A stretch of 64,000 bases of DNA from Halichondria panicea (lineage: Eukaryota; Porifera; Demospongiae; Suberitida; Halichondriidae): the NCBI RefSeq assembly GCF_963675165.1, contig NC_087387.1:4924990-4988989 (forward strand), written 5' to 3'. Positions 46,658 to 58,770 of the stretch are shown here, one piece after another. Within the stretch, counting starts at the first letter, position 1. Each line of letters begins with the position of its first letter. The notes under the pieces were generated by a model, which was not told the origin of the DNA, searched no databases, and saw only the letters and a program-made list of their open reading frames with translations. A program made the translations under genes and the position numbers.

Positions 46658-49600
46658 CTAAACATCTTCACTCCAACTATTGAAACTCACTACAGAATAA
46701 TACGATCTTCTAGTATTATAGCTAATGCGATGCGTGACTATACCTTTACACTGCTTTCGGTAAGACCTTCGTCTACAACATGTGGGCGTGACTCCAGTCC
46801 ATTTTTTGTTGGATTGACACACACGCCTTCTACTTCCACACAATTGGTAACCACGGTCACAGTAATAGTACGCACTCGAGGTCACCCTCCTTCCACGAGG
46901 GTAGCGTACTTTACCATACCGAGGTTTTTGTAAGCCAGGGCATTCAATGGCTATTATGAGAATGGGAAAGAGATAAGACGTACATACACATAATAATATG
47001 ATTTGGTGTATGGAGAACTTCAGAATCACAAGAGATTTGTATTTCCATAACGCAAGTTACAGCTATTATTTTTTAAAACAGCCTTGCCTGTAGAAAGTAC
47101 CAATGCAGTGAAACGTTGGCTTACATTCACAAGTTGGAGCAGTTCCAGACCATGTTCCATCTTCCTGACAAGTTCTAGTCTTATCACCATTAGTCAGAAT
47201 AAATCCAAATTGTCCAAAGCAAGAGTAAGTAGCAACAGAACCAACTGTGCGTAAACGTTGAAGCACACAGCCATATTTCACTCTCGGCAAAACTGGGCAC
47301 TCAATTAGCTGAGTAGCTGTGCATGGAATTTTCAATTGTTGTTATGAAGCCAATTAATGGCTATTGCAGTGAACCATGCATACATACATACACACTATAC
47401 TGCTACATTATTTATAATTCGTAATGCTTGAAACTGACTTAATTGTTCCTAGAAAAGTCCAGCAAAATAGAACATCAAACCAGGCTCAGAAATGACACAC
47501 ACATGAACAACAGCAGTGATATAATCATACTTGTGATTGGTGGCGTTGTTGGTGGAGGTGTGGTGGGTGGAGGTGTGATGGGTGGAGGTGTGGTGGGAGG
47601 AATAGTGGGAGGAGTAGTGGGTGGAGGTGTGGTTAGTGGAGGTGTGGTGGGTGGAGTAGTGGGCATAGTAGTGGGCATAGTAGTGGGCACAGTAGTGGTC
47701 TGAGGCACAGTAGTAGGCATGGTAGTGGGCCGCTGAGTAGTAGGCATGGTGGTAGGCATGGTGGTAGGCACGGTGGTAGGCACGGTGGTAAGAATGGTCA
47801 TGGTGGTAGGAACGGTAGTGGGTGGCATCGTCGTTTCAGTTGTGGGTGTAGTCATTGGTTCAGAAATTGGCTCGGGGGTGGTAACAGGAGGCTCTGTTGT
47901 GGGCACATCTGAGGAGAAAAAAAATTCAAGCAACTTAACACTATAGATACTAAATTACTCGGCCTCTGACAGCTAGGCTGCATGGGTATGGAGAATTTAT
48001 CCTGCAACATTCAGTCTCTAATAGTTAGACACTGTTTTTAGAGGATTCCATAGTACACCTCGATCTTCTGAGGCACTTCCCTCATGTATATATCTTGTCA
48101 AGCTATATGTAGAGTCTATATAATAGCTAGACACTGTTTAGGAAGTTTCTACATGATTTAGAAGCCCAAAGGGCTGGTTGTAGTATCCCAAACGTAGTGA
48201 GGGTTCTACTAGCCCTAAGGGTTAGTAGAACGAAATTAATAGAAGTTAATAGAAAAAATTCTAGAAAGAATGTTATTGTACAGTAGCCCTAAGTTGCAAT
48301 AAAATGTAAAAATTAATGAAAATTCCTGGAAACAAAAACGTCAAATTGCTCGGTCAAGAAGGGAATGATGATGTATGCAAGCACCACTATCATTACCCAG
48401 AATCAGTACGATTTGTGGAGAGGTGGGAACAGTGTCTCCATTCCCAGCAGTTGCCAACACTGTAAACATCTCCGGTACTGGCTCCAGACTGTTATCCTGG
48501 TTCACAGTAATGTTTACACACATGCTTAGTTCTGTTGTACCAACAGGAAAGACTATAAACACACTGAGGGGTTCATAATCACCAACCAGTCCACTGCCAG
48601 GCACAGATGCTGCAGGACAACAAGAAGAGTAGGCACAGCATCAATCATGGTTACACTTGGCAGGCATACAATTACTCACTGATCTAACTTGGCAATTGAA
48701 GAATGATAATACAGGATAACCACACTATATACAGCTTAATTTAGCTGCATTGATCATGAGAATGCTCACCTACGGCTGTACCGTCTTGTGTCATTAGAGA
48801 TATATTACGTAACTCGATTGATGGAGAGCCCAAGAGTCCCACACACACCTCCACATAACCATCAGTCTCTGTCACATTCGAGGGAGTCACACTGACGATA
48901 ATCTCTGTATATATATGGAGACAGGAATTTCGAATGGCATAGTTGTGTCTCGACAAGTACAACACTTAGTTATCTAATGGGCAATACCATTTTATTGTGC
49001 ATTAAGAGCTGGCATTAGGCCATCAGCTTTAAAGGCTATTGATTGAGTTCTTGCACTAGCTATAGCTTCATCTACTATCATCCACGTCATAGTTATATGA
49101 TTAATTATATAATTATAGCTAAAATTAGCAGCAAAACTTCTTGTTCTTTGCTACTATGGTAGCTATATACATACCATCAAATTCCCAAAATGCCTGGAAA
49201 CTATATACATACCATCATCGTCCACAATAACAATGTCCGTTCCATTCAGTACGTCGTCTATAAGAGTATCTCCAATGGAGCTGACCAAAGAGAGGGTGAA
49301 CTCCTCCATGTCCTCCAACTGGTCGTCATTGATCAGCGGAATGGTGACACAGGAACCCGACTCAGGTGTGTTGTTATCCAACTCCACTCGAACCATTGAT
49401 ATGGGATTGTAATCAGCACCCTCTAATAGATGAAAATTAATGATGAGAGGTTTTAGATAAAGGCTTTAATTGATTTCCTGCACATGCAGAATATATGCTT
49501 TGGTCACAGAGGATTATAATAATCATTCTCTCTGTGCATGGTTGACCATGGGATACTATTGCTGAAGGCAACCACATACAACGTATATGGCCACCAATAT

Positions 49601-52589
49601 AAACAGAATCATGGATTACGAAATTGCAAAATCAATTATTTTGGCACTCAAGTCAACTTCAAATGTAGCCTGATCGTTACTGTTGATATGGAAAGCCGTA
49701 TGCTGCCTGCATGTAACCCAAAAAATGCTTGAACTATTGATAAAAGATAATTCCTAACTAGACTAGCCACCACGCCCATAAATAATGAGATAGGAGGTTA
49801 ATTTCTAGCCTGCAGCTGTATATGAGCAATGGCCGCGGACTCAATTATTTAGGTGCATGGAAACAATACACTATAATTATACGTACATAGCTGCATATAA
49901 AGATACTGCTATAGCAAGTCATAAGATGTACGTACGTGTGGCGGTTCCGGGGATGGCATTGATTAAGGCCAATACAATAGGCAGTGTTCTCACTATCACT
50001 CCCTCCAGCAGCTGCACACACACTTCAGGGTTGGGTTCTCCCTCCGTAAAGGTGTAGACACCTTCAGTAAAACCCAGTGTCACGGCTGCAGTATGTGCGT
50101 ATGTAGCAATGAAATTGTATGATAATAATTATTGGGCAAGTTAAGAAGTAATTATAGCATAATTATGGGAAATAAGCTAGGACATAGCTACTCAATCAAA
50201 ATCTGAGGATAAACTAAAAAAAATGAATTTTAGCATGCTGAACCCTAGCAACCAGGCCAGGTGTGTTTAGTGGCCAGCCTAAACAACTCTCTTTTTCCCA
50301 ATGTTTGATCCACCCATAAAAGTACTTAATATGGAACTAATTTAAGTGCTAAAAGTTTACAGCCAAAAACAGCTTTGGGTTGAGAACCATTAGTGCCCAC
50401 CCATTTGACTTAAATCAGGATAGCTTAAAGTTGTGATCTCGTGCCTCATCTACCAAGGGCGTATAAAAGAGAGGGCATGCAAGTGAACTAGTACACGTAG
50501 CGATCAAAATTCAAAGGGTGGGCGGATGAATATGAATGTGCATGAAGTGCTAAAAATAGAAATTTCCAGCACTTCATGCATATTCATCCGCCCATACTTT
50601 GAATGGTTTGCTGTTGCATGCCCTCTCTTCTTTTATACGCCCTTGCTAAATTGAACAACTTAATAATTGCACGAGAAAACATGCATGCAGCATATGATTT
50701 ATATACCTGTGTTGTCCAGGAGACTCACTGTCTCAGTGTCAAGTATCATGACAGAACTTCCTCCATCTATATCCGCTATTCCTGACACAGTGAACATCTC
50801 ACGAGGTTCCAGTAAATCATCCGGGAAGACAGTGATGCCAGTGCAGCTCATGAGTGTGCCTGTTGAAGTGTCCACGAAGAGGATAGCGTTTAGTGGAGCA
50901 AAGTCTATACCACCTGTGTGCGGGGGAGGGTGGTGTGAGTGTGTGTGTATGGGGGGGAGGGTGGTGAGTGTGTGCATGTGTTTTGTGTGTGTGTGGCTGT
51001 TGAAGTACACATTAATTCTACTGTTTATACTGTATGCAATACGCTTACTTAGATCATGTTTGCCATAAATACTGCAATTTGATTGGCTAAAGGAAGTGTT
51101 CTATCCAACTTAGAAAATCATGTACTTATTTAGAAAATCATGTACCGTATATCTTCTAATTTATCGGACAGCAAAAAATAATTATTTTGGAAATTGTCCG
51201 GGTATAATTGGAATAGATTTTTATAGAGCATGCAAAGTGTCCGAAATAATTAGAACAAGCAAGTAGCTGCATGCGAGCTAGCTAAGTTTAATAGAACAGT
51301 GTGCGACTGAATAGTTGCACTAGCTATTTAAAACTAGCTCTCAAAGCTATCTAACTGCAGCACTCTAAGTCTTACTTGCCGCCTATGAATGAAACTCAAC
51401 TTTTCAAGGTATTGTTCGGATATTTAGAACAAATGTAATATTAAAGCACTGGAGTGTCCGTTGTATTAGAACAACGAAAATTGCCCAAAAGAGTGTCTGG
51501 GGTAATTAGAAGTGTCCGATAAATTAGAAGATATACGGTACTTACTTAGAAAATCATGTACTTCACTTAGAAAATCATATAGCAAAGGATTAGATAAGAA
51601 CATTCAAATCACTCATGGTTGCTATGATCTAAAATGCTTAGAAGTCCTCAGGGCTAGTAGAACCCTCACTGCGTTTGGGATACTACAACCAGCCCTTTGG
51701 GCTTCTAAATTATGTAGAAACTTCCTAAACAGTGTCTAACTATTATATAGGCATTGACCAAATTTGCTTTTCTTTTTTTGCTTACAATTTTTATATACCC
51801 ATTTTGCTTCCAAATTGCTTTTATAATTTTTGTTTCTTTATTGAAGAGCTAGTCGGTGATATACTCATGTACTGGTTACAAAACTCACTGAATGTACAAG
51901 TAACATAAAATACTACACACACAGTCTCACTGTAGGAAGTGTGTTTGCAAGTGGCTTCGTTTCCAGGCAAATTTTGCTTTAAGAAAATTGACCTGGGGAC
52001 AGGGCTATAACAAAATGCAAGTAGCAAACTATCGCATTTGGCTGCACAATAATTATTATAGTGGTCCATCTAATTTGCTTGACAGCCCATTTTGCTACTC
52101 ATTGCTCCTATTTTGCTCAAAACGTTGCTAGTAAATTTGGTCAAGGCCCAAATACGCTATGCATGGAAGTTAAGACAAAAATGCACTTATAAATCACAAG
52201 AATGAAACCTACTATACGCTACTCTCTAATTAAATTTATGCGCTCGTCAATGAAATAACTCACTCATAGCACTGCCACTATTTGTCTGCACGGTTGCATT
52301 AACGGAGACATCACTAGACGACTCAGAGGGAAGAGATACTTCAATACATACCTGGATATTTAGGTCAGCCTCTGAGATTGTATTAGGCACTGTCAGAGTT
52401 ACCGCTGCACATGTGGAGAGGAAGAAGAACGAATTTATGAGCATAAATTACGCTATGATCATGTGAAATCAACTATGCTAATAATAGCGATATGTACTTG
52501 GTTTATACTACAATCTTACTTGGTTGGCAAAGTGTTGGCTTCAGTAGTAGTGATATATAAAGCAAATAGATCAAATACAGTAGTGACAT
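46658..52589 (-). CDS. Gene G: secreted-type Calx-beta, Thr/Pro stalk, sushi protein
   Basis: Predicted protein of about 666 residues. Exons on the minus strand: signal 52589-52520; Calx-beta halves 52404-52264, 50913-50707, 50085-49936, 49422-49213, 48904-48770, 48609-48385; Thr/Pro stalk 47908-47531; sushi 47316-47125; final sushi and stop 46950-46658. The signal peptide starts MSLLYLIYLLYISLLL. The stalk (about residues 380-505) is almost only Thr and Pro with some Met and Val (TTVPTTMPTTMPTT), a likely O-glycosylated spacer. The last exon encodes a very basic sushi (KPRYGKVRYPRGRRV, SRRRVC, CCRRRSYRKQCKG) and ends without a TM. It may be secreted and bind anionic glycans; that is inference. 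A membrane-anchored alternative using a donor inside the last exon cannot be excluded. Confidence 0.78.
48123..48235. repeat. Small transposon-like repeat, inverted copy at 51640-51745
   Basis: TTAGAAGCCCAAAGGGCTGG and GTAGTATCCCAAACG occur here and, on the opposite strand, at 51640-51745. Both copies lie in introns of gene G. GACACTGTTTAGGAAGTTTC borders both. Confidence 0.7.
50454..50645. mobile_element. Hairpin MITE in an intron of gene G
   Basis: This is a near-perfect palindrome of 192 bases. The arms begin CAAGGGCGTATAAAAG and the centre is GGCGGATGAATATGAATG facing its inverse. It would form a long hairpin in the transcript if read through. Confidence 0.85.
51143..51540. mobile_element. 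MITE with TACCGTATATCTTC termini, copy 2
   Basis: Same family and orientation as 45629-46008, 398 bases. It is flanked by direct TTAGAAAATCATGTA repeats, present several times on both sides. It lies in the intron between exons 50913 and 52264 of gene G. Confidence 0.88.
51750..52148. mobile_element. Possible MITE with GGCNTTGACCAAATTT termini
   Basis: The left end GGCATTGACCAAATTTGC and the right end, inverted GGCCTTGACCAAATTTAC, bound about 400 bases rich in TTTTGCTT words. It lies in the same gene G intron. No clear target duplication was seen. Confidence 0.55.
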
Positions 52590-53992
52590 CTTGCTTCTAT
52601 ATGGTTAAGAACTACGGCTAAAACATCAGTCAGTAAGTATCTAGTGCTCAGTTTGGACCAGACTGTAAATACAGTGATCTACACTTTATACTAATACGTT
52701 AGTACAATTACTCTAAAGGGTGTGGAGAGGAGTGTATGCACTATAGCCTCCACACAATAGTGTACAGTAAAGTGGCCAGTCATGTGCCAAACACTTATGC
52801 CAACAGTCTCAATAGGTTTAAGTACAGTCCTTTAGTGCATTATGACAGTTGCAACCAATACACCACACCCCAAGTAGCATAAGGAAAGCACAGTCAATGA
52901 CACCTTTTAGGGTAGCTTATGACATTATTCAATTGTTCCATTGATGATCTTTACCTAATTAGGTGAGCTACATGGCTACCCAGAGGAGGTACGACAGGCG
53001 TGGTGCAGCTCAGGCAATTAGCCTTTGATTGAGCAATAATTATCCGCCCACGTCGTATGTTTTTGCTGGAGAGAAATCAAGGCTAATTACTTGAGCTGCA
53101 CCACGCCTGTCGTACCTCCTCTAATGGCTACCATGGCATGTGCATATGGTTCATACTCTTACATCAAATAATGCTGCAGCATGTAATTAGACACCTGTAT
53201 ATTCAGTGCCTATATTGGTTAGAGTCTCTGTGGCAATCCATTAATACTTGTGAGATATTATACCAGTGACACACATCTATTTAGACAGTTACTTAATTGT
53301 TTTGTCATAAGCAAACAGTATTAATACCAGAAATGCATCCAAAAACTAATCCATGTGCTTGTGATAGATACCCAATGCGTATTCTTCTGAATTGACAACA
53401 CCCATGTAGTCTATATATTATAAGTTGCACATTAGGCCACATGCAGTCCTCTCGAGGTGCTCCCTGTATACAACAATTGCACACACAAACAAAATAAAAG
53501 GTAGGTAATTAATTAGCACTGATTATATGATATTGATTGAGTACATGATTAATTGTAAAGCAATCTGCTCACGGTGTTCAGTGTTATAGCATCGCTTTAG
53601 TAGCAATGACATGAATCAGTAATGCACATATACAGAGATGATGTCATATAATTAAACACCCTTTGAATCCTTCTTTTAGTGGGCTTCTGACAACATTGGG
53701 TGAAGGTTTTCTGGCAATGTTGTCGCATGTAACAATGCACTCTGTAGTCAGGTAAGCATAACAACATACACATTTAGTATTAGCGATGATAACTACTAAC
53801 AACATGACACAGAATCCACAGAACAAAGCAGTACATTCCAACTGACTTGAACTTTTACGTATCCGTTACTAACATGGCCTCTGCTATACTCCATAAAGAC
53901 CAGATACATGACAATTCTACGTCACTTTGCAAGAGATTTCTGACGAGACTAACTAATCATAGATCGTAAAGTTGTAAGGTAGATATCTAAAC
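52590..53992. promoter_or_regulatory. Divergent intergenic region between genes G and E
   Basis: Genes G (minus) and E (plus) start on either side of this 1.4 kb, so their promoters face each other. It contains a hairpin MITE (52981-53123). I see no other element. Confidence 0.5.
52981..53123. mobile_element. Hairpin MITE with 9-bp target duplication
   Basis: The arms AGAGGAGGTACGACAGGCG and the inverse, continuing through TGGTGCAGCTCA, span 143 bases. ATGGCTACC flanks both sides (52972-52980 and 53124-53132). Nine-base duplications are typical of Mutator-like elements. Confidence 0.85.
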
Positions 53993-56900
53993 ATGAAGTC
54001 AATCACCGTTTTGGTGCTACTACTGGTGTCCAGTTCGAACCTGGTCAATTCTCAGAGTAAGTAATGGAGTCCATTCATAGTCAAGAAGTCCAATGTTGTT
54101 GCATGCAATTGTAGAAGCTCAAGCAGCAAATCCAAAAACAAAAGTAAACTATTGTTTTCTTTTTCAGCATTGTCGATAACTCCTATTCTTGTGAACGAAG
54201 GTGACACCGTAAGAGCTTGTGTCACATATACCAGTGCTCCCGGATCAGTAACTGAAATCGTGCTGTCTACACTGGATGGGGGAGCTGGCGGTGCAATAGG
54301 TACTACTACAGGTGGTAGCGACTTCACCTCTCTTGTCGAGACTCTCACCTTTGGCCTAGGCATGGACCTGGAGCAGTGTAGAGACATTCAGACTCTTGCT
54401 GATGGGGCTCTGGAAGGGTTTGAATTTTTCAATATAGAAGCTGTTCTGAGCGGAACAACAACTGCTATAGCTGGGTCCCCCCAGACACCTACTATTGGAA
54501 ATGTTGGTGGTAAGTGCAATGCTAATCAGACAAAGTAAACTAGATTTATTACTTAACACAATTGCACCACCTTTTAGTTATAACTGTTGGATTTGGAGAG
54601 ACCAGCTATCAGTTCCCTGAGGATCAGGGTGGCCAAGTCTGCATCGTGATCGAAGGAGATGGTTCCATTGAAGGAACTCTTACAGAAACACTCACAATCA
54701 CTCTTACTGACGGAACAGCCACAGGTAAGAGAAATCAAGTTAACACAGATTATTGCACTTAACATGATCATATTTCAGATGTTGAGGATTTTGACTCTTC
54801 TCTACTGTCAGCTTTTAACATTGTTCTTGACCAGAACACTCCCGCAAGTGGCACGTGCTTTTCCCTGCCTATCACTGTAGATCAGAGTGTGGAACCAGAT
54901 GAAACGTTTCAAATTACCATCAACAGTAACAATGACGGACAATCTCAGCTTAGTTCTACCAACAGTCAAGCGGTAGTTACAATCACTAATGATGACGGTG
55001 AGCTAGCAGTTGAAAATAACTTCAACTAATATAGTTTAATTTTGACCATTTTATTATTCCGAGTTTTTTCTCTATACAGCTGTCTGTGGCGATCCTCCTG
55101 CGTTAACTGAAGGGAGTTTCTCGCTCAGTACTGCTGGGGAGGTGCCCTCAAGACGTGGGGATACTGCCATGTACAATTGCAGTATAGGTTACGAGCTGAT
55201 GGGAGATAGTCTACTAACCTGCCAGCTAGGAGATGTGTGGTCCCCAGCAAGCCCAGGCACCTGTCAAGGTAGATTTTACAATATACAATCAATTATCTAT
55301 TTTTACCCACTGTCTCTTGTATAGGACTTGACTGTGAAGCACTCAGTGATCCGGCCAATGGAGAGGTTGACACCGCTAGTGCTGGCACTGTCTTCCCTTC
55401 AGGAATAGCAACCTACAGCTGTGAAGATGGCTACATACTTACTGGAAGTGTTACTAGAATGTGTCAAAACGATGGAACCTGGTCTGGAGAGGCACCTACT
55501 TGTGAACGTAAGAAAATGAATTGTATAATATTATATATCTATGAACTGAATTGATATACCGTATAGCGCGAAATTTTTGAGGGGCTTAATTTTCACGGAT
55601 TTGGTGGGTCAGAATTCTACACGAAAATTAAGTCCACGAAAATTGTTCTTTAATTAGAATTACCTGCTATCATGCAAAGATATAAAGGCGTAGCTTCCGG
55701 TAAGTAGTCATTCCGTGAACATTGTGCAACGAAACAGCTTTTAGAGGCCAATCCACGAAATATAAGTGCCTCAAAAATTTTGCGCTATACGGTATTAGAC
55801 TAACATAGTTATAATACAGATGCATCTTTCTCAATACAGTAAGGGACTGTGGTGGCTTGTCCATTGCCAATGGATCTGTGGAAGCCCCACAGACAACGTT
55901 CATGGCCACGGCTACCTACTCATGCATCACTGGTTACGGTCTGGTAGGAGAGAGCACACGTACTTGTCAGGCCGATGGAACCTGGTCAGGATCAGAGCCA
56001 ACATGCGTGCAATGTAAGTAGCCCAGATAATCATCCCACATGCTTGTATCTATTAGGCTAACATACACATGCATCTTTCTCAATGCAGCAAGGGACTGTG
56101 GTGGCTTGTCAATTGCCGATGGATCTGTGGAAGCCCCGCAGACAACTGTCATGGCCACGGCTACCTACTCATGCAACTCTGGTTACGGTCTGGTAGGAGA
56201 GAGCACACGTACTTGTCAGGCCGATGGAACCTGGTCAGGATCAGAGCCAACATGCACGCAATGTAAGTGGCCTGGATAAATCTCATGCATGCATCTATAT
56301 AAATATATGGTTTTATTCCTAAAACTAAATTTTAACTCCTGTTTATCATGTTGCAAGATACATACCTACAGAAAGTTCATTTATCAATACAGTTACATGC
56401 CAAGAACTTGAATTGCCTGACAATGGCAACGTGAGCCCTAGGGAAGGGTTTGAAGGAGACATGGCAACCTACACCTGTGCACCAGGGTATAGGCTGCTCG
56501 GAACTGCCGCAAGGACTTGTCAAGAAAGTGGTAGTTGGAGTGAACTCGCCCCCATTTGTCAAGTGATTCAAGGTAGAGACTATATCACATTATATACACA
56601 AGTCATGCACAATATGCTCTATATATACAATGGCCACAGTATTAAGATAGAATAGCTATAATTATACTAGGAACATCTAAGGGGTACACACACTGGAAAC
56701 AAAGCCCTTCACTCATTATCATGCACACACTCATGCACACAGTGATGCCACCAGGCGGTCTATCTCAGGAGCAAACAGTGGGAGTTGGAGTCGGAGTGGG
56801 CGTGGCAGGTGCTATCATCCTTGTTCTAGTCATAGTTGCCGTGATAATACTGGTGGTGTACATGAGACGCAAGAGAGCTGACAAATATGTCCTAAACTAC

Positions 56901-58030
56901 AGCACTGTCTATGGTGAGTGAGTTGTATAGGAAATTGCTGTATAATTTATATGTATATCCTTCCATTTTAATGACATGGCAAGCATTTGTATATGTAAAT
57001 ATGACTACTACCTGAATCTATCCTCTCTATATACTCCACTTGGGCTCTGTATCATAGCGACTGGGTGGGGTTTAACTACCATAAATACCAGCCCTGAAGC
57101 ACATTCCTCATAAACTCCCTTGCCTTGAGGGCGCACTGATTTTATACTAGATCTACACAGCCAAAAAGAAGCTAGACACTTGTTAACAAGGGCAGGACAG
57201 ATAGGTGCATGGGGCTCGCTAAACACCAGGAAGGCTGGAGGATGGGTGGGGCTCACTGCTTGGACATTGAAAAGTTAGTGCGTCGAGCTAGAAACTTAAC
57301 ACTGGCTTCAAGCTATTCGCACAAGCTTTTTGAATAGTTTTCGAGACTATTAGCTAGTTGTATCCAAGGTGAGGTAGCTTAGGTAGCTAGTACTTTTCAT
57401 TCAAGTGTGCGCGCTGTGAACATTTTAAGCCTCAATTATTCCATAGCTACAACTCACAAGTTGAGAATGTGCTATAATTATAATGTTACTGTTGCCCTAG
57501 AGAACTGTATTTTAAGCAAAAATGTGTTTGAATAGCTATGCAACTAGGTGAGGCTATAAGCATGCTCTCACACGCAGCATAAGTTGTCTGGGGTAGCTCT
57601 ATGTTAGAATGGTATGTCCAGGTGGGAACCTAATAGGGTGAGAACACACATACGTCAACTACCTCTGAGAGAGTTAGGAATTTGTAAAATCACAGGAAAA
57701 CTTATCATGCACAGACTGAGCTGGCAGGTAACTGTGTATGTGTATGACTTAATGTGGTGCAAGTTTATTTTCTGGATCAACATACAGAGAAAACTAATAT
57801 TCGTACATTAAAGTTTTGTTGCAGTCACCAAAATAATTGGACTACTGCAAATGATTCGATTGTATAATATTAGAGACTGTCTTACAATTTGTGCAGGTAA
57901 CCAACGCAAGAACGAAATGTCTAGCCGCCCTGTAGAGCCAACTGAGGAGAATGTGTACCAAGAGAGGAGTGTCAACTCCCCCCCGCAGTACGCAGAGGCA
58001 GAGGATACTCTGGCAAAGGAACAGTCATAA
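53993..58030 (+). CDS. Receptor gene E: signal peptide, 2 Calx-beta, 5 sushi, TM, short tail
   Basis: Predicted type I membrane protein of about 658 residues. Exons: signal 53993-54056; first Calx-beta 54168-54509 in a single exon; second Calx-beta 54578-54724 and 54779-54997; sushi 55080-55268, 55325-55507, 55840-56013, 56089-56262, 56393-56572; TM 56743-56913; tail 57897-58030. The signal peptide begins MKSITVLVLLLVSSSNL. The third and fourth sushi are a recent tandem exon duplication. The TM has a Gly-Val repeat entry followed by MRRKR and is encoded in a skippable 171-base phase-1 exon. The tail includes STVYG, ENVYQER and PPQY, the last matching the PPxY ligand of WW domains. The first Calx-beta lacks the intron that splits the others. 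Confidence 0.84.
55557..55794. mobile_element. MITE with TACCGTATAGCGC termini in gene E
   Basis: It starts TACCGTATAGCGCGAAATTT and ends with the inverse. It is 238 bases long and lies in the intron before the third sushi exon. The inner parts of the arms carry TTTTCACGGATT-like and ATCCACGAAA words. Confidence 0.88.
55816..56262. repeat. Tandem sushi-exon duplication in gene E
   Basis: Exons 55840-56013 and 56089-56262, with about 25 bases of upstream intron, are repeated at a 249-base offset. The first halves of the exons differ at several codons. From GYGLVGES to EPTC they are identical. Confidence 0.92.
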
Positions 58031-58770
58031 AAATTGTACATTCAAAATTTATGTAGTGTCTGAACTCAAAAACTGTAGTTTGTTTGTGTCCCATTTTTCA
58101 ATTTCACATCTTCTGTCATTTGCAATTTTTATCTATATTTCTCAGTCTGTGTTCACATTTAATTAATTTTTTGAAAGTAGTAGTTAGCTATAAAATTGTC
58201 TTCTTACACTGCGTGTAATGATACACTGATAATCAAGCCAACTGTAATTAAAGTCATAGCAGTTTGTGTACAGTTAGCTAGTATAGCTTTTAAATCAACA
58301 ATCATTACCAATTAATAGCTTAGTGAGATTATAGTGGGACAACAATTGTGGTTCAACAGCATAACATTTAGTGTGTCAATCTCCCGCTTTGGGGTATGCA
58401 CCGTAAAGATGATGAATGATTTATTACTATTTGCCATGTCAAGATGAATACACACAACAGGCACACTAAGCAACCAAGTGCTTTAGCTTTAGTGCACAAA
58501 AATTCAATTTTTTGGCTTTGAAAATTCCCCTGAAAATATGTATGGAACACAGACGTTTTGCCAGCACATGCAGACTAGCAGTTGTGAACCCATGCATATA
58601 CAGGAAGTCAAAACCAGTTGCTGGGGAATCACAAAACATGGTATAGCAACAGTGCACATGCATCTCAAATAATACTCTAAGAGGACATAACTAACGACAT
58701 CTTATGTAATGGATGTGGTTGTTTCGTAACTACATGCAGCCTTGGGTACATGTCCAGCTTTGAAACCTAA
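57895..58770. repeat. 3' end of gene E, duplicated at 60259-61690
   Basis: The tail exon and 3' flank recur downstream with many differences and insertions. Shared words include AATGATACACTGATAATC, GCAACCAAGTGCTTTAG and TTGCTGGGGAATCACAAAA. The duplicate leads up to gene F. Confidence 0.8.

Noticed and set aside
47443-47946. Plus-strand Gly-Val repeat frames
   Set aside because: They are antisense to the Thr/Pro stalk of gene G, which joins in frame to both neighbouring exons.
50452-50646. Possible microRNA precursor in the long hairpin
   Set aside because: The 192-base near-perfect palindrome fits a MITE better, and no expression evidence is available.
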